Assembly: GCF_002101965.1 (NCBI RefSeq)
Contig: NZ_LQQA01000013.1
Span: 186,001 to 250,000 of the forward strand
DNA from: Mycolicibacterium wolinskyi
GTDB lineage: Bacteria; Actinomycetota; Actinomycetes; Mycobacteriales; Mycobacteriaceae
Direction: 5' to 3'
DNA length: 64,000 bases
The notes beneath the pieces are model-generated. The model saw nothing but the letters and a program-made list of their open reading frames with translations. It was not told the origin of the DNA and made no database searches. Of this stretch, positions 18,415 through 25,866 are shown one piece after another (the first letter of the stretch is position 1; every line of letters starts with the position of its first letter). Both the position numbers and the translations under genes were made by a program.

Positions 18415-19209
18415 GTGAAAATGGCCGATCTCCTGGCGAGCCACCTGCAATCGCTGCGATATCAGCCGACTGCCAAACGAATTCGAGCCTGCATGGGCGG
18501 CGAGCCCGTTGTCGACACATGCGACGCCGTACTGGTGTGGGAACCGCGCCGGGTGGTGCCGACCTATGCGGTGCCGCGCGCCGCGCTCAGCGCGCAGCTC
18601 GTCCCGGCCGGTGGCGATTGCGGCGACGACGAGATACCGGGATTCCTCGATCCGTCGGTGCCGTTCACCGCGCACACCGCCCCCGGCACATGTTTCGACG
18701 TCATCGCCGGCGAGGAAACCGGGCCCGCGGCAGCCTTCCAACCCGACGATCCCGACCTCGCCGATTTCGTGATCCTCGACTTCGCGACCTTCGAATGGCG
18801 GGAAGAGGACGAGCCGATCGTCGCGCACCCGCACGACCCGTTCCACCGCATCGACATCCGGCGCAGCCGCCGCACCGTCCGCATCGAACTCGACGGTAAG
18901 GCCCTCGCCGAATCGTCGCGTCCGCTGCTGTTGTTCGAAACCGCGCTGCCGACGCGGTTCTACCTGCCGCGCGAGGACGTGGCGACGGCCCTCGACCTCA
19001 GCAAGACCGTCACGTACTGCGCGTACAAGGGCCGTGCCAGCTATTACTCGCTGCCGGGCGGACCTGCCGATCTGGCCTGGACCTACCACGAACCCCTGGT
19101 CGACGCCGAACCCGTGCGCGATCGCATCTGCTTCTTCGACGAGCACGTCGACGTTTTCGTCGACGGCGAACGGTGCGACCGGCCGGTCACGTCGTGGAGC
19201 AGAAAGTAG
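18415..19209 (+). CDS. DUF427-domain protein (two copies)
   Basis: About 264 residues made of two DUF427 units. The first half holds RIRACMGGEPVVDTCDAVLV and VVPTYAVPRAAL. The second half holds RRTVRIELDGKALAESSRPL, RFYLPREDV and KGRASYYSLPGG, then LAWTYHEPL. The repeated pattern (residue added to a Gly-rich strand, Pro-rich YxVP/YLPR, then W-Y) is typical. DUF427 proteins are small and of unknown biochemical role. GGAGA at 18403-18407 suits the GTG at 18415; ATG 18409 and ATG 18421 are also possible starts. Confidence 0.8.
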   Translation: MKMADLLASHLQSLRYQPTAKRIRACMGGEPVVDTCDAVLVWEPRRVVPTYAVPRAALSAQLVPAGGDCGDDEIPGFLDPSVPFTAHTAPGTCFDVIAGEETGPAAAFQPDDPDLADFVILDFATFEWREEDEPIVAHPHDPFHRIDIRRSRRTVRIELDGKALAESSRPLLLFETALPTRFYLPREDVATALDLSKTVTYCAYKGRASYYSLPGGPADLAWTYHEPLVDAEPVRDRICFFDEHVDVFVDGERCDRPVTSWSRK

Positions 19210-19221
19210 CTATCCAGGCCT

Positions 19222-19233
19222 CGCGGTACCGCG
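19222..19233. promoter_or_regulatory. Palindrome upstream of the membrane module
   Basis: CGCGGTACCGCG is a perfect 12-bp palindrome in the 96-bp gap before the four-gene membrane module. It is a candidate operator; with this GC content chance is not excluded. Confidence 0.3.
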
Positions 19234-19305
19234 TACCTCTGTTTCGGCTAGCTCAGTTCTGGCAACATTACCCACCGGTAGCATCCGTTCGGGCATAGTC
19301 AGTGG

Positions 19306-21162
19306 GTGGGGATCATGATCGGTTCGTCGAACGTTTCGGTCAGCGCTGCAGCAGGCACCGAGGGCGGGGGCGCCGCACTCGACCAGGTGATCGGTATGTC
19401 GGTCGTCGCGATGGTCGTCACGGTCGCGCTGCTGTGGATCGGCTACCTGCACCGGCAGCGCCGCATCACGTGGCTCAACAACTTCGCCGAACGACTCGGG
19501 CGCAAGTTCCACCGGCCGCCGTGGGTCGCGCTGCAGGTGTTCCTGTTCACCGCGACCATCATCTGCGCGCTGTTCGGCTTCATCTGGGACGTCAGTCTGC
19601 ACATTGGGAAGGGCCGCGACGCCGGGCCACTGGCCAACCCGGCGCACTACTTCATCCTGATCGGCCTGTTCCTGCTGTTCATCGCCGGCTCCATGGCGAT
19701 CGTGCTGCCGTACGAGAAGCCCGGGCCTGCCGCGATCCGGATCACCCGTAGTTGGTACGCACCGGTCGGCGGTGTGCTGATGGCGTTGTGCGGTCTGTAC
19801 GCCCTGATCGGTTTCCCGCTCGACGACGTCTGGCACCGCATCTTCGGCCAGGACGTCACGCTTTGGGGCCCAACGCATTTGATGCTGATCGGCGGCGCCG
19901 GGCTGTCACTGATCGCGGTGCTGTTGCTCGAACACGAGGGCCGGGTGTCGATGGGCTCCGAGATCGCCGACGACACGAAGTTCAACAAGTTCCTCTACTA
20001 CCTGTCGTTCGGCGGCCTGTTCATCGGGCTGTCGGTGTTCCAGATCGAGTACGACTTCGGCGTCGAACAGTTCCGCCTGGTGCTGCAGCCGATGATGATC
20101 GCCGGTGCTGCGGCGATGGCGGCCGTTGCGGCCAGGCTCGTACTCGGGCCCGGCGGCGCGCTGATCGCTGCGGGATTGGCGGTCCTGCTGCGCGGTGCGG
20201 TTGCGCTGATCGTCGGCCCGGTGCTGGGTGCGCCGACCAGTTGGTTCGCCCTATATCTGGGACCGGCCCTGGTGGTGGAGCTGCTGGCGCTGACGCCACT
20301 TGTCAAGCGGCCCATCCTGTTCGGCGCGATCGGCGGGCTGGGCGTGGCGACCGTCGGGCTGTGGCTGGAGTCGTTGTGGATCGGCGCCGTGTACCGCTAC
20401 CCGTGGCCCACGAGTATGTGGGGTGAGGCGCTGGCGATGGCGATACCCGTAGCAATCGGCATGGGATTGTGCGGTGCGCTGCTCGCGCTCGTGCTCACCG
20501 GCCAGCGGCTGCCGCGGCCTGCCGCAGGCATCTCGATCGTCGTGGCGACCGTCCTGGTGATCGGCGGCGCGGTGGCCAACGGCCTGCGCACCGAGGTACC
20601 CGAAAGCGCCAATGCGACAGTCACTTTGACCGACCTGCCCAGTGACACCGACCAGCGGATGGTTTCGGCCGATGTGCAGATCACCCCGGCGAACCTGGTC
20701 AGCGACAATCCGGAATGGGTGTCGATCCTGGCCTGGCAGGGCGGGCTCGCCAACGAGCGGGGCCTGGTCGTCGACCGGCTGGAGAAGGTGGGCCCCGGCC
20801 ACTACCGCTCGACTCAGCCGATCCCGGTGTCGGGCAGCTGGAAGACGGTCCTGCGGATCCAGGACGGCACCACGATGGCCGGAGTTCCGGTGTTCCTGCC
20901 CGCCGATCCCGGTATCGGGGCCGAGGAGACGCCCGCGCAGGCTTCTGCGACCCGGGATTTCGTGCAGGAGATCACGCTGCTGCAGCGCGAACGCAACCTG
21001 AACCACCCATCGTGGTTGTTCAACGTGGCTTCGCTGGTGGTCCTGGTGTGCACGCTGATTCTGATAGCCGCACTGACGTGGGGCGCGGGCCGGATCAACG
21101 CGCGAGAGCTGGCCGCGGGCAGCAAGATCGACGAGCCACGGCCGGTGCAGCCACAGACGTGA
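19306..21162 (+). CDS. Polytopic membrane protein with C-terminal YtkA/FixH-like extracytoplasmic domain
   Basis: A 618-residue protein with about twelve membrane helices in its first 450 residues (for example VIGMSVVAMVVTVALLWIGY and FLYYLSFGGLFIGLSVFQIE). Histidines sit at helix ends: DVSLHIGK, NPAHYFIL, GPTHLMLIGG. A loop of about 150 residues follows (AWQGGLANERGLVV, then STQPIPVSGSWKTVLRIQDG), with the look of a YtkA/FixH/CopC-type beta-sandwich, then one last helix. It starts a chain of four genes linked by GTGA overlaps and including a cupredoxin-like lipoprotein. A metal (copper) or redox role is an inference; the family is unnamed to me. The start could be GTG 19306 or ATG 19315. Confidence 0.65.
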   Translation: MGIMIGSSNVSVSAAAGTEGGGAALDQVIGMSVVAMVVTVALLWIGYLHRQRRITWLNNFAERLGRKFHRPPWVALQVFLFTATIICALFGFIWDVSLHIGKGRDAGPLANPAHYFILIGLFLLFIAGSMAIVLPYEKPGPAAIRITRSWYAPVGGVLMALCGLYALIGFPLDDVWHRIFGQDVTLWGPTHLMLIGGAGLSLIAVLLLEHEGRVSMGSEIADDTKFNKFLYYLSFGGLFIGLSVFQIEYDFGVEQFRLVLQPMMIAGAAAMAAVAARLVLGPGGALIAAGLAVLLRGAVALIVGPVLGAPTSWFALYLGPALVVELLALTPLVKRPILFGAIGGLGVATVGLWLESLWIGAVYRYPWPTSMWGEALAMAIPVAIGMGLCGALLALVLTGQRLPRPAAGISIVVATVLVIGGAVANGLRTEVPESANATVTLTDLPSDTDQRMVSADVQITPANLVSDNPEWVSILAWQGGLANERGLVVDRLEKVGPGHYRSTQPIPVSGSWKTVLRIQDGTTMAGVPVFLPADPGIGAEETPAQASATRDFVQEITLLQRERNLNHPSWLFNVASLVVLVCTLILIAALTWGAGRINARELAAGSKIDEPRPVQPQT

Positions 21163-21338
21163 TAGCTGCCGTGACCACCTACCAAGCCGACCACACGTTG
21201 CTGCTGGCCTTGCCCGCGTTTGCGCCCGCCGTGGTGGTGGTCGGGGTGGTCGTCTACATCGCGATGCGGGACCGGCGGAAGGGAGACGTGGCTCACAGTG
21301 AAGGTGAGGACGACGCAGGCCAAGATGGTTCACCGTGA
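21159..21338 (+). CDS. Small single-pass membrane protein (59 residues)
   Basis: The GTG at 21159 overlaps the previous stop as GTGA, and its own TGA overlaps the next GTG the same way. The product has a short N-terminus, one helix (FAPAVVVVGVVVYIAM), a positive stop-transfer RDRRKG and an acidic tail. Exact fit into the overlap chain is the main evidence that it is real. It may be a small subunit or assembly factor of the membrane proteins on either side. Confidence 0.72.
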   Translation: MIAAVTTYQADHTLLLALPAFAPAVVVVGVVVYIAMRDRRKGDVAHSEGEDDAGQDGSP

Positions 21339-21778
21339 CCAAACGTAGAAGCAGTTTCATCGTCGTGGCGACCGCTCTCGCATTGGTGACGGCCGGTTGT
21401 GGCGGATCGGAGAATTCCGATGGCACGGGCAGTGCGGCGAGCAGCCCGGCCACCCCGTCAGAGTCCACCGTCAGCCCGTCGGACATGACCGATCAGCAGC
21501 AGGCGCCCAACCGACTGGTGATCGACGTGACCATCAAGGGTGGCGAGGTGACCCCGACCAACGCCCAGTTGCAGGCCAAGGTCAAAGATCCGATCGTGGT
21601 GCGGGTCAACAGCGACGCCGCCGACGAACTCCACGTGCACTCCAATCCCGAGCACACCTTCAAGATCGAGCCACGCAATGGCCAGCAGTTCCAGTTCACC
21701 GTCGACGTTCCCGGCACCGTCGACATCGAACTGCACCAGCTGAACCGCGTCATCGCCAGCGTGCAAGTGCAGCAGTGA
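21335..21778 (+). CDS. Cupredoxin-like lipoprotein
   Basis: A 147-residue precursor with a lipobox LVTAGC (lipidated Cys near residue 22), a Ser/Thr/Pro-rich linker and a cupredoxin-like beta-sandwich of about 100 residues. Key pieces are VTIKGGEVTPTNAQLQAKVK, ELHVHSNPEHTFKI and FTVDVPGTVDIELHQLNRVI. The mature domain has several histidines but no cysteine, so it cannot be a classical type 1 blue-copper site; a histidine-based metal site is possible. The GTG start overlaps the 59-residue gene and the stop overlaps the next gene, both GTGA. It should lie on the outer face of the cytoplasmic membrane. Confidence 0.78.
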   Translation: MTKRRSSFIVVATALALVTAGCGGSENSDGTGSAASSPATPSESTVSPSDMTDQQQAPNRLVIDVTIKGGEVTPTNAQLQAKVKDPIVVRVNSDAADELHVHSNPEHTFKIEPRNGQQFQFTVDVPGTVDIELHQLNRVIASVQVQQ

Positions 21779-23061
21779 CTTCGGACCGGACCGCGCTACT
21801 GGCCCATGGCCTCGGCGGTTCGACCGATCTTCCGGTTCCGTACACGTACGCGCTGATCGGTGCGGCGTGGACGCTGACGTTCACCTTCGCCGTCGTGGCC
21901 CTGGCCTGGCGGCGGCCGAGATTCGATCCCGCGAAGCCGGGACGGCCGCTGCCGGGCTGGGTGACGGCCGTGGTGGACTCCCCCGTCACGCGGTGGACGG
22001 TCGGCCTGCTCGCGCTCGCGTTCACCGGGTGGGTCGCGGTCGCCGCGTTCTTCGGGCCGCAGGACGCGTCGAATCCGCTGCCCGGTGTCTTCTACGTGTT
22101 GTTGTGGGTCGGCCTGGTCACGCTGTCCCTCCTGATGGGTCCGGTGTGGCGGGTCATCTCGCCCGTGCGAACCGTGTACCGGCTCCTGCCGCATACCGAT
22201 CGCCGGTATCCCGAACGCCTCGGCTACTGGCCCGCCGCCGCGGGCCTGTTCGCGTTCGTGTGGCTCGAGCTCGCCAGCCCGGATCCGGGATCGCTTGCGG
22301 CCATCCGCAACTGGCTGCTCGTGTATCTGGTGGTGACGTTCGCGGGCGCGGTGTGCTTCGGTGAGCGATGGTTGTCGCACGCCGACCCGTTCGACGTGTA
22401 CAGCATGGTGGCGTCGCGGTTGTCGCCGCTGCGCCGGTCCGACGGCCGCATCGCGATCGGGAACCCGTTCGATCATCTGCCGTCGTTGCCGGTGCGGCCA
22501 GGTGTCGTCGCGGTGCTCGCGGTGCTGCTCGGCTCGACGGCATTCGACAGCTTCTCGGCGATGCCGCAATGGCGCAATTTCGTCGACGACAACTCCGGTT
22601 CGGCGCTCGAAGCCTCCCTGATCCGCACGGCCGGATTGCTGGTGTTCGCCGCCACGGTGGCGGGGACGTTCTGGTTGGCCGCCCGCGCGACCGGCGGGGT
22701 CGACCGCGAACGCCGCCGCGAGCTGCCCGGCCTCATGGCGCATTCACTCATCCCGATCGTGATCGGCTACGTGTTCGCCCACTACCTGTCCTACCTCGTC
22801 GAGAAGGGCCAGCAGACCGTCATCCTGCTGTTCGGTCTCGAGGGTGTCGAGGTCAATTACTTTCTGTCGCAACATCCCTCGCTGTTGGCGACACTCAAGG
22901 TGGGCTTCGTGCTCGCCGGTCACGTGGCCGGGGTGATCGCCGCGCACGACCGCGCGCTACGGCTGCTGCCCAAACCGAACCAGTTGACCGGGCAGCTCGC
23001 GATGATGCTCGTCATGGTGGGCTACACCTTCACTGGGTTGTACCTGCTGTTCGGCGGTTAG
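21775..23061 (+). CDS. Polytopic membrane protein of the cupredoxin-linked module
   Basis: A 428-residue protein with about ten or eleven membrane helices, starting at the GTG at 21775 that overlaps the lipoprotein stop (GTGA). Membrane-embedded histidine pairs stand out: LMAHSLIPIVIGYVFAHYLS and VLAGHVAGVIAAHDRAL, plus WLSHADPFDVYSM in a loop. Such spacing could bind haem or a metal ion, but no known family is recognised. It is the last gene of the chain and its TAG overlaps the TAA of the convergent TetR gene. It probably forms a complex with the upstream membrane proteins and lipoprotein. Confidence 0.68.
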   Translation: MTSDRTALLAHGLGGSTDLPVPYTYALIGAAWTLTFTFAVVALAWRRPRFDPAKPGRPLPGWVTAVVDSPVTRWTVGLLALAFTGWVAVAAFFGPQDASNPLPGVFYVLLWVGLVTLSLLMGPVWRVISPVRTVYRLLPHTDRRYPERLGYWPAAAGLFAFVWLELASPDPGSLAAIRNWLLVYLVVTFAGAVCFGERWLSHADPFDVYSMVASRLSPLRRSDGRIAIGNPFDHLPSLPVRPGVVAVLAVLLGSTAFDSFSAMPQWRNFVDDNSGSALEASLIRTAGLLVFAATVAGTFWLAARATGGVDRERRRELPGLMAHSLIPIVIGYVFAHYLSYLVEKGQQTVILLFGLEGVEVNYFLSQHPSLLATLKVGFVLAGHVAGVIAAHDRALRLLPKPNQLTGQLAMMLVMVGYTFTGLYLLFGG

Positions 23062-23624
23062 AGTCCGGCGGCGGTGAGCAGCGCCTCGGCCGCAGCGCGC
23101 CCCACGTCGCCGCGGCGCGCGTCGTTGAACACCATGGAACGGCTCGCGACCCCATCGGTGAGGATCGCGAGCTGCTCGGCCAGGTGTTGTGGATCCTCGG
23201 CCCCGAGGTCGCTCAGCAACTCTGCGATCCGAATCGTGAAGGCCTGCTTACGTTCCCGGGTGTAGGCGTGGGCCAGGCTGTCCGGATCGGGAAACTCGGT
23301 GGCCGCGGCGACGAACGGGCAGCCGCGTACCGGGCCGTCGCGACGCGTCGGCACCGTGAACATCGCCAGGATGCGCTCGCGGGCAGGCACTTCGGCGTCG
23401 TAGAGGGCGCTCTCGACGGTCAGCCCGGATTCGTAGACGTACTGCAGGTACGTCACCACGACGTCGTCCTTCGTCGGGAAGTGCGCGTACAGAGTGCGTT
23501 TGGACACCGGCGCCTTCGCGGCGATCTGCTCCATCGTTGTCGCGGTGATGCCCTGTGCCTCGAACAGCGCGGCGGCGGCCGCGACGATGCGTTCTCGGCC
23601 TCCACGACCGCGCGGTGTGGTCAC
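23058..23624 (-). CDS. TetR-family repressor of the divergent nitroreductase
   Basis: A 188-residue TetR protein. The HTH is within residues 10-55 (TTMEQIAAKAPVSKRTLYAH, FPTKDDV). The C-terminal domain has the TetR_C pattern with RGCPFVAAATEF. The GTG at 23624 is preceded by TATACT six nt upstream, a near-consensus -10, so the mRNA is probably leaderless. Two copies of an 18-bp imperfect palindrome lie in the 88-bp gap to the nitroreductase, one overlapping this -10. Autoregulation and control of the divergent nitroreductase-pncA genes is inferred. Confidence 0.88.
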   Translation of the reverse strand: MTTPRGRGGRERIVAAAAALFEAQGITATTMEQIAAKAPVSKRTLYAHFPTKDDVVVTYLQYVYESGLTVESALYDAEVPARERILAMFTVPTRRDGPVRGCPFVAAATEFPDPDSLAHAYTRERKQAFTIRIAELLSDLGAEDPQHLAEQLAILTDGVASRSMVFNDARRGDVGRAAAEALLTAAGL

Positions 23625-23630
23625 GCAATC

Positions 23631-23636
23631 AGTATA
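23631..23636 (-). promoter_or_regulatory. -10 element of the TetR gene at 23058
   Basis: TATACT on the minus strand, 6 nt before the GTG start, overlapped by operator 23632-23649. Confidence 0.55.
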
Positions 23637-23649
23637 CGTTGACGTTTAC
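23632..23649. promoter_or_regulatory. TetR operator, copy 1
   Basis: GTATACGT-TG-ACGTTTAC, a near-perfect 8-2-8 palindrome (7 of 8 pairs), 8 bp upstream of the TetR start codon. Confidence 0.65.
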
Positions 23650-23680
23650 TTTGCGCGGACTACCCGGTAGGGTCTGCGAT

Positions 23681-23698
23681 GTAAACGCAAACGTGTAC
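23681..23698. promoter_or_regulatory. TetR operator, copy 2
   Basis: GTAAACGC-AA-ACGTGTAC, matching the reverse complement of copy 1 at 15 of 18 positions. It ends 14 bp before the nitroreductase ATG, just ahead of its GAAAGG ribosome site. Confidence 0.65.
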
Positions 23699-23712
23699 TT
23701 GAAAGGCTCCGC

Positions 23713-24399
23713 ATGTCTCTGACCACCGCTGAACTGGCCGAATCCGCCGACCGGTTGATCCGAGGCCGCCGCGCCATCCGCGCGTTCCGGCCCGACGAGG
23801 TGCCCGAGGAGACCATGCGCGCGGTGTTCGAACTCGCGGGCCACGCGCCGTCGAACTCCAACACGCAGCCATGGCACGTCGAGGTGGTCAGCGGCCCCGC
23901 GCGCGATCGCCTGGCCGACGCCCTGGTCACCGCGCATGCCGAGGACCGCGTCTCGGTGGATTTCCCGTATCGCGAGGGTCTCTTCCAGGGCCCGCTGCAG
24001 AACCGGCGCGCCGATTTCGGTGCCCGTCTCTACGCGGCGCTGGACATCGCACGTGATGAGACCGATTTGCTGCGGGGCTACAACACCGAGAGCCTGCGGT
24101 TCTACGGTGCACCGCACGTCGCGATGTTGTTCGCGCCCAACAACACCGAAGCGCGCATCGCAGCCGACATGGGAATCTATGCGCAGACGCTGATGCTCGC
24201 CATGACCGCGCACGGCATCGCGTCGTGCCCGCAGGCACTGTTGAGCTTCTACGCCGACACCGTGCGTGCCGAACTCGGCGTCGAGGGCCGAAAACTGCTG
24301 ATGGGCATCTCGTTCGGCTATGCGGACGACACCGCGGCCGTCAACGGTGTCCGCATCCCCCGCGCCGGCCTGTCGGAGACCACACGCTTTACCCGCTGA
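23713..24399 (+). CDS. Nitroreductase-family FMN oxidoreductase
   Basis: A 228-residue nitroreductase-fold enzyme. Typical motifs are IRGRRAIRAFRPDEVP at the N-terminus, HAPSNSNTQPWHVEVV (FMN phosphate and ribityl contacts) and MGIYAQTLMLAMTAHGIASC in the dimer core. Family members reduce nitroaromatics, quinones or enoates using NAD(P)H. GAAAGG lies 6 nt before the ATG. It is divergent from TetR, flanked by paired operators, and followed 17 bp later by pncA. The physiological substrate is unknown. Confidence 0.88.
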   Translation: MSLTTAELAESADRLIRGRRAIRAFRPDEVPEETMRAVFELAGHAPSNSNTQPWHVEVVSGPARDRLADALVTAHAEDRVSVDFPYREGLFQGPLQNRRADFGARLYAALDIARDETDLLRGYNTESLRFYGAPHVAMLFAPNNTEARIAADMGIYAQTLMLAMTAHGIASCPQALLSFYADTVRAELGVEGRKLLMGISFGYADDTAAVNGVRIPRAGLSETTRFTR

Positions 24400-24416
24400 C
24401 CCGCTACCGTCGAGGC

Positions 24417-24968
24417 ATGCGCGCACTCATCGTCGTCGACGTGCAGAACGATTTCTGCGAGGGCGGCTCGCTTGCCGTCGCCGGCGGTTCGGCGGTGGCG
24501 CGCGGTATCACCGAACTGTTGGCCGGCGACCACGGCTATCACCATGTCGTGGCGACCAAGGATTTCCACATCGATCCGGGTGAGCACTTCTCCGACACCC
24601 CCGACTACCGGGTGTCCTGGCCGCGTCACTGCGAGGCCGAGACGCCGGGAGCCGAGTTTCACCCGGACTTCGACGCGTCGACGGTCGAGGCCGTGTTCAA
24701 GAAGGGCCACTACTCGGCGGCCTACAGCGGATTCGAGGGCACCGACGAGTCCGGCACGACGCTCGCGGACTGGCTGCGGCAGCGTGACGTCGACACGGTG
24801 GACGTCGTGGGCATCGCGACCGACTACTGTGTCGCGGCCACCGCGACCGACGCCGCCAGGGCCGGATTCACGACGCGCGTCCTGACGAAGCTGACGGCCG
24901 GCGTCGCACCGGACAGCACCGCGTCGGCGGTGAGCGAATTGCGGACTGCCGGAGTCAAAGTCAGTTAA
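24417..24968 (+). CDS. pncA: Nicotinamidase / pyrazinamidase
   Basis: Hydrolyses nicotinamide to nicotinate for NAD salvage; the M. tuberculosis orthologue activates pyrazinamide. At 183 residues it keeps every key residue of mycobacterial PncA at the same numbers: catalytic Asp8, Lys96 and Cys138, and metal ligands Asp49, His51, His57 and His71. It starts MRALIVVDVQNDFCEGG. TACCGT ends 6 nt before the ATG, so an internal leaderless promoter may supplement read-through from the nitroreductase. The 3' end overlaps the convergent crotonase by 8 nt. Confidence 0.95.
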   Translation: MRALIVVDVQNDFCEGGSLAVAGGSAVARGITELLAGDHGYHHVVATKDFHIDPGEHFSDTPDYRVSWPRHCEAETPGAEFHPDFDASTVEAVFKKGHYSAAYSGFEGTDESGTTLADWLRQRDVDTVDVVGIATDYCVAATATDAARAGFTTRVLTKLTAGVAPDSTASAVSELRTAGVKVS

Positions 24969-25788
24969 TCGGGTCGACCGGGCGACCGGTCCAGCGCGGG
25001 TCGCGGCGCTCGGTGTGGGCGCGCACGCCTTCGCGCGCGTCGTCGTGGCCCATCAGGCGCAGATGGATCTCGGTCTCTCGCGCGCCGACGGCCTGCCGGT
25101 CGAGGTCGAACGAATCCCACAGGAGCCGCTTGCTGGCCGCGACCGACATCGGCGCGGTGTTGACGGCGATGTCGCGCGCCAACTCGAGCGCCGCGGGCAG
25201 CACGTCGTCCGCGGGCAGGACCCGGCTGCCGAGGCCGAGTTGCACAGCGCGGTGCCCGTCGAAAGTCGCGCCGCTCAAAAGGATCTCGGCGGCGTTGGCG
25301 AGCCCGGCCAGGCGCGGCAGGATCCAGTGCGAGTAGGCGTCGCCAACCATGCCCCGCCGCGTCTGCACCACGCCGTAGCGCGCGTCGGCCGCGAAGAACC
25401 TGATGTCGCACTGCAACGCCAGCGTCAGGCCGAGCCCGATCGCGTGCCCGTTGATCGCGGCGATGACCGGCTTGCCCAGCGTCCACGCCGGCACCGCGAT
25501 GCCCGCTGCGCTGAACTCGGGCCCCGGCTCGGTGAACGTGCGCTCGCCCGCGGCGAGGTCTGCGCCCGCGCAGAACGCGGGCGGTGCCCCGGTCAGGACG
25601 ATCACCCTGACGTCGTCGTCGGCGTCGCAGCGCGTGTACGCATCGGCCAGTTCGGCACCCATTCCGTCGCCGAACGCATTGCGCTGTTGCGGGCGGTTGA
25701 GCGTGATGGTTGCAACAGAATTTTCGAGTTTGAACCGCAGCGTCCGGTAGTCGGGCAGGTCAGGGCTGGTGGGCAAAGGTGGCTCCAT
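24961..25788 (-). CDS. Enoyl-CoA hydratase/isomerase (crotonase) family protein
   Basis: 275 residues from the ATG at 25788; an ATG at 25827 would add 13. The crotonase fold shows FCAGADLAAGERTF (first oxyanion-hole loop) and KPVIAAINGHAIGLGLTLAL (second). The usual PE-x3-G-x2-P-G-x-GG segment is replaced by VVQTRRGMVGDAYSHWILPR, so the two hydratase glutamates are not at their standard places. Related proteins with RRG...WxLPR are found in the isomerase/hydratase-like subgroup. The reaction is therefore uncertain. It is divergent from glgX and convergent with pncA. Confidence 0.82.
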   Translation of the reverse strand: MEPPLPTSPDLPDYRTLRFKLENSVATITLNRPQQRNAFGDGMGAELADAYTRCDADDDVRVIVLTGAPPAFCAGADLAAGERTFTEPGPEFSAAGIAVPAWTLGKPVIAAINGHAIGLGLTLALQCDIRFFAADARYGVVQTRRGMVGDAYSHWILPRLAGLANAAEILLSGATFDGHRAVQLGLGSRVLPADDVLPAALELARDIAVNTAPMSVAASKRLLWDSFDLDRQAVGARETEIHLRLMGHDDAREGVRAHTERRDPRWTGRPVDPIN

Positions 25789-25854
25789 CTCGCGCGGACG
25801 AGGTCGAAGTGTTGGTCCAGTGTGCATTGCGCCACCGCTTCACCGTCGCAGCCG

Positions 25855-25860
25855 TAAGGT
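25855..25860 (+). promoter_or_regulatory. -10 element of glgX
   Basis: TAAGGT ends 6 nt before the GTG at 25867; transcription would start on the start codon. Confidence 0.45.
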
Positions 25861-25866
25861 CGATTT

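Noticed and set aside
20251..21486. Minus-strand open frame antisense to the membrane module
   Set aside because: Composition typical of a shadow frame (His/Gln/Arg-rich); the plus-strand genes have membrane helices and exact GTGA overlaps.
23651..23673. TTGCGC and TAGGGT as a promoter for the nitroreductase
   Set aside because: The spacer is only 11 nt, too short for a sigma-A promoter.
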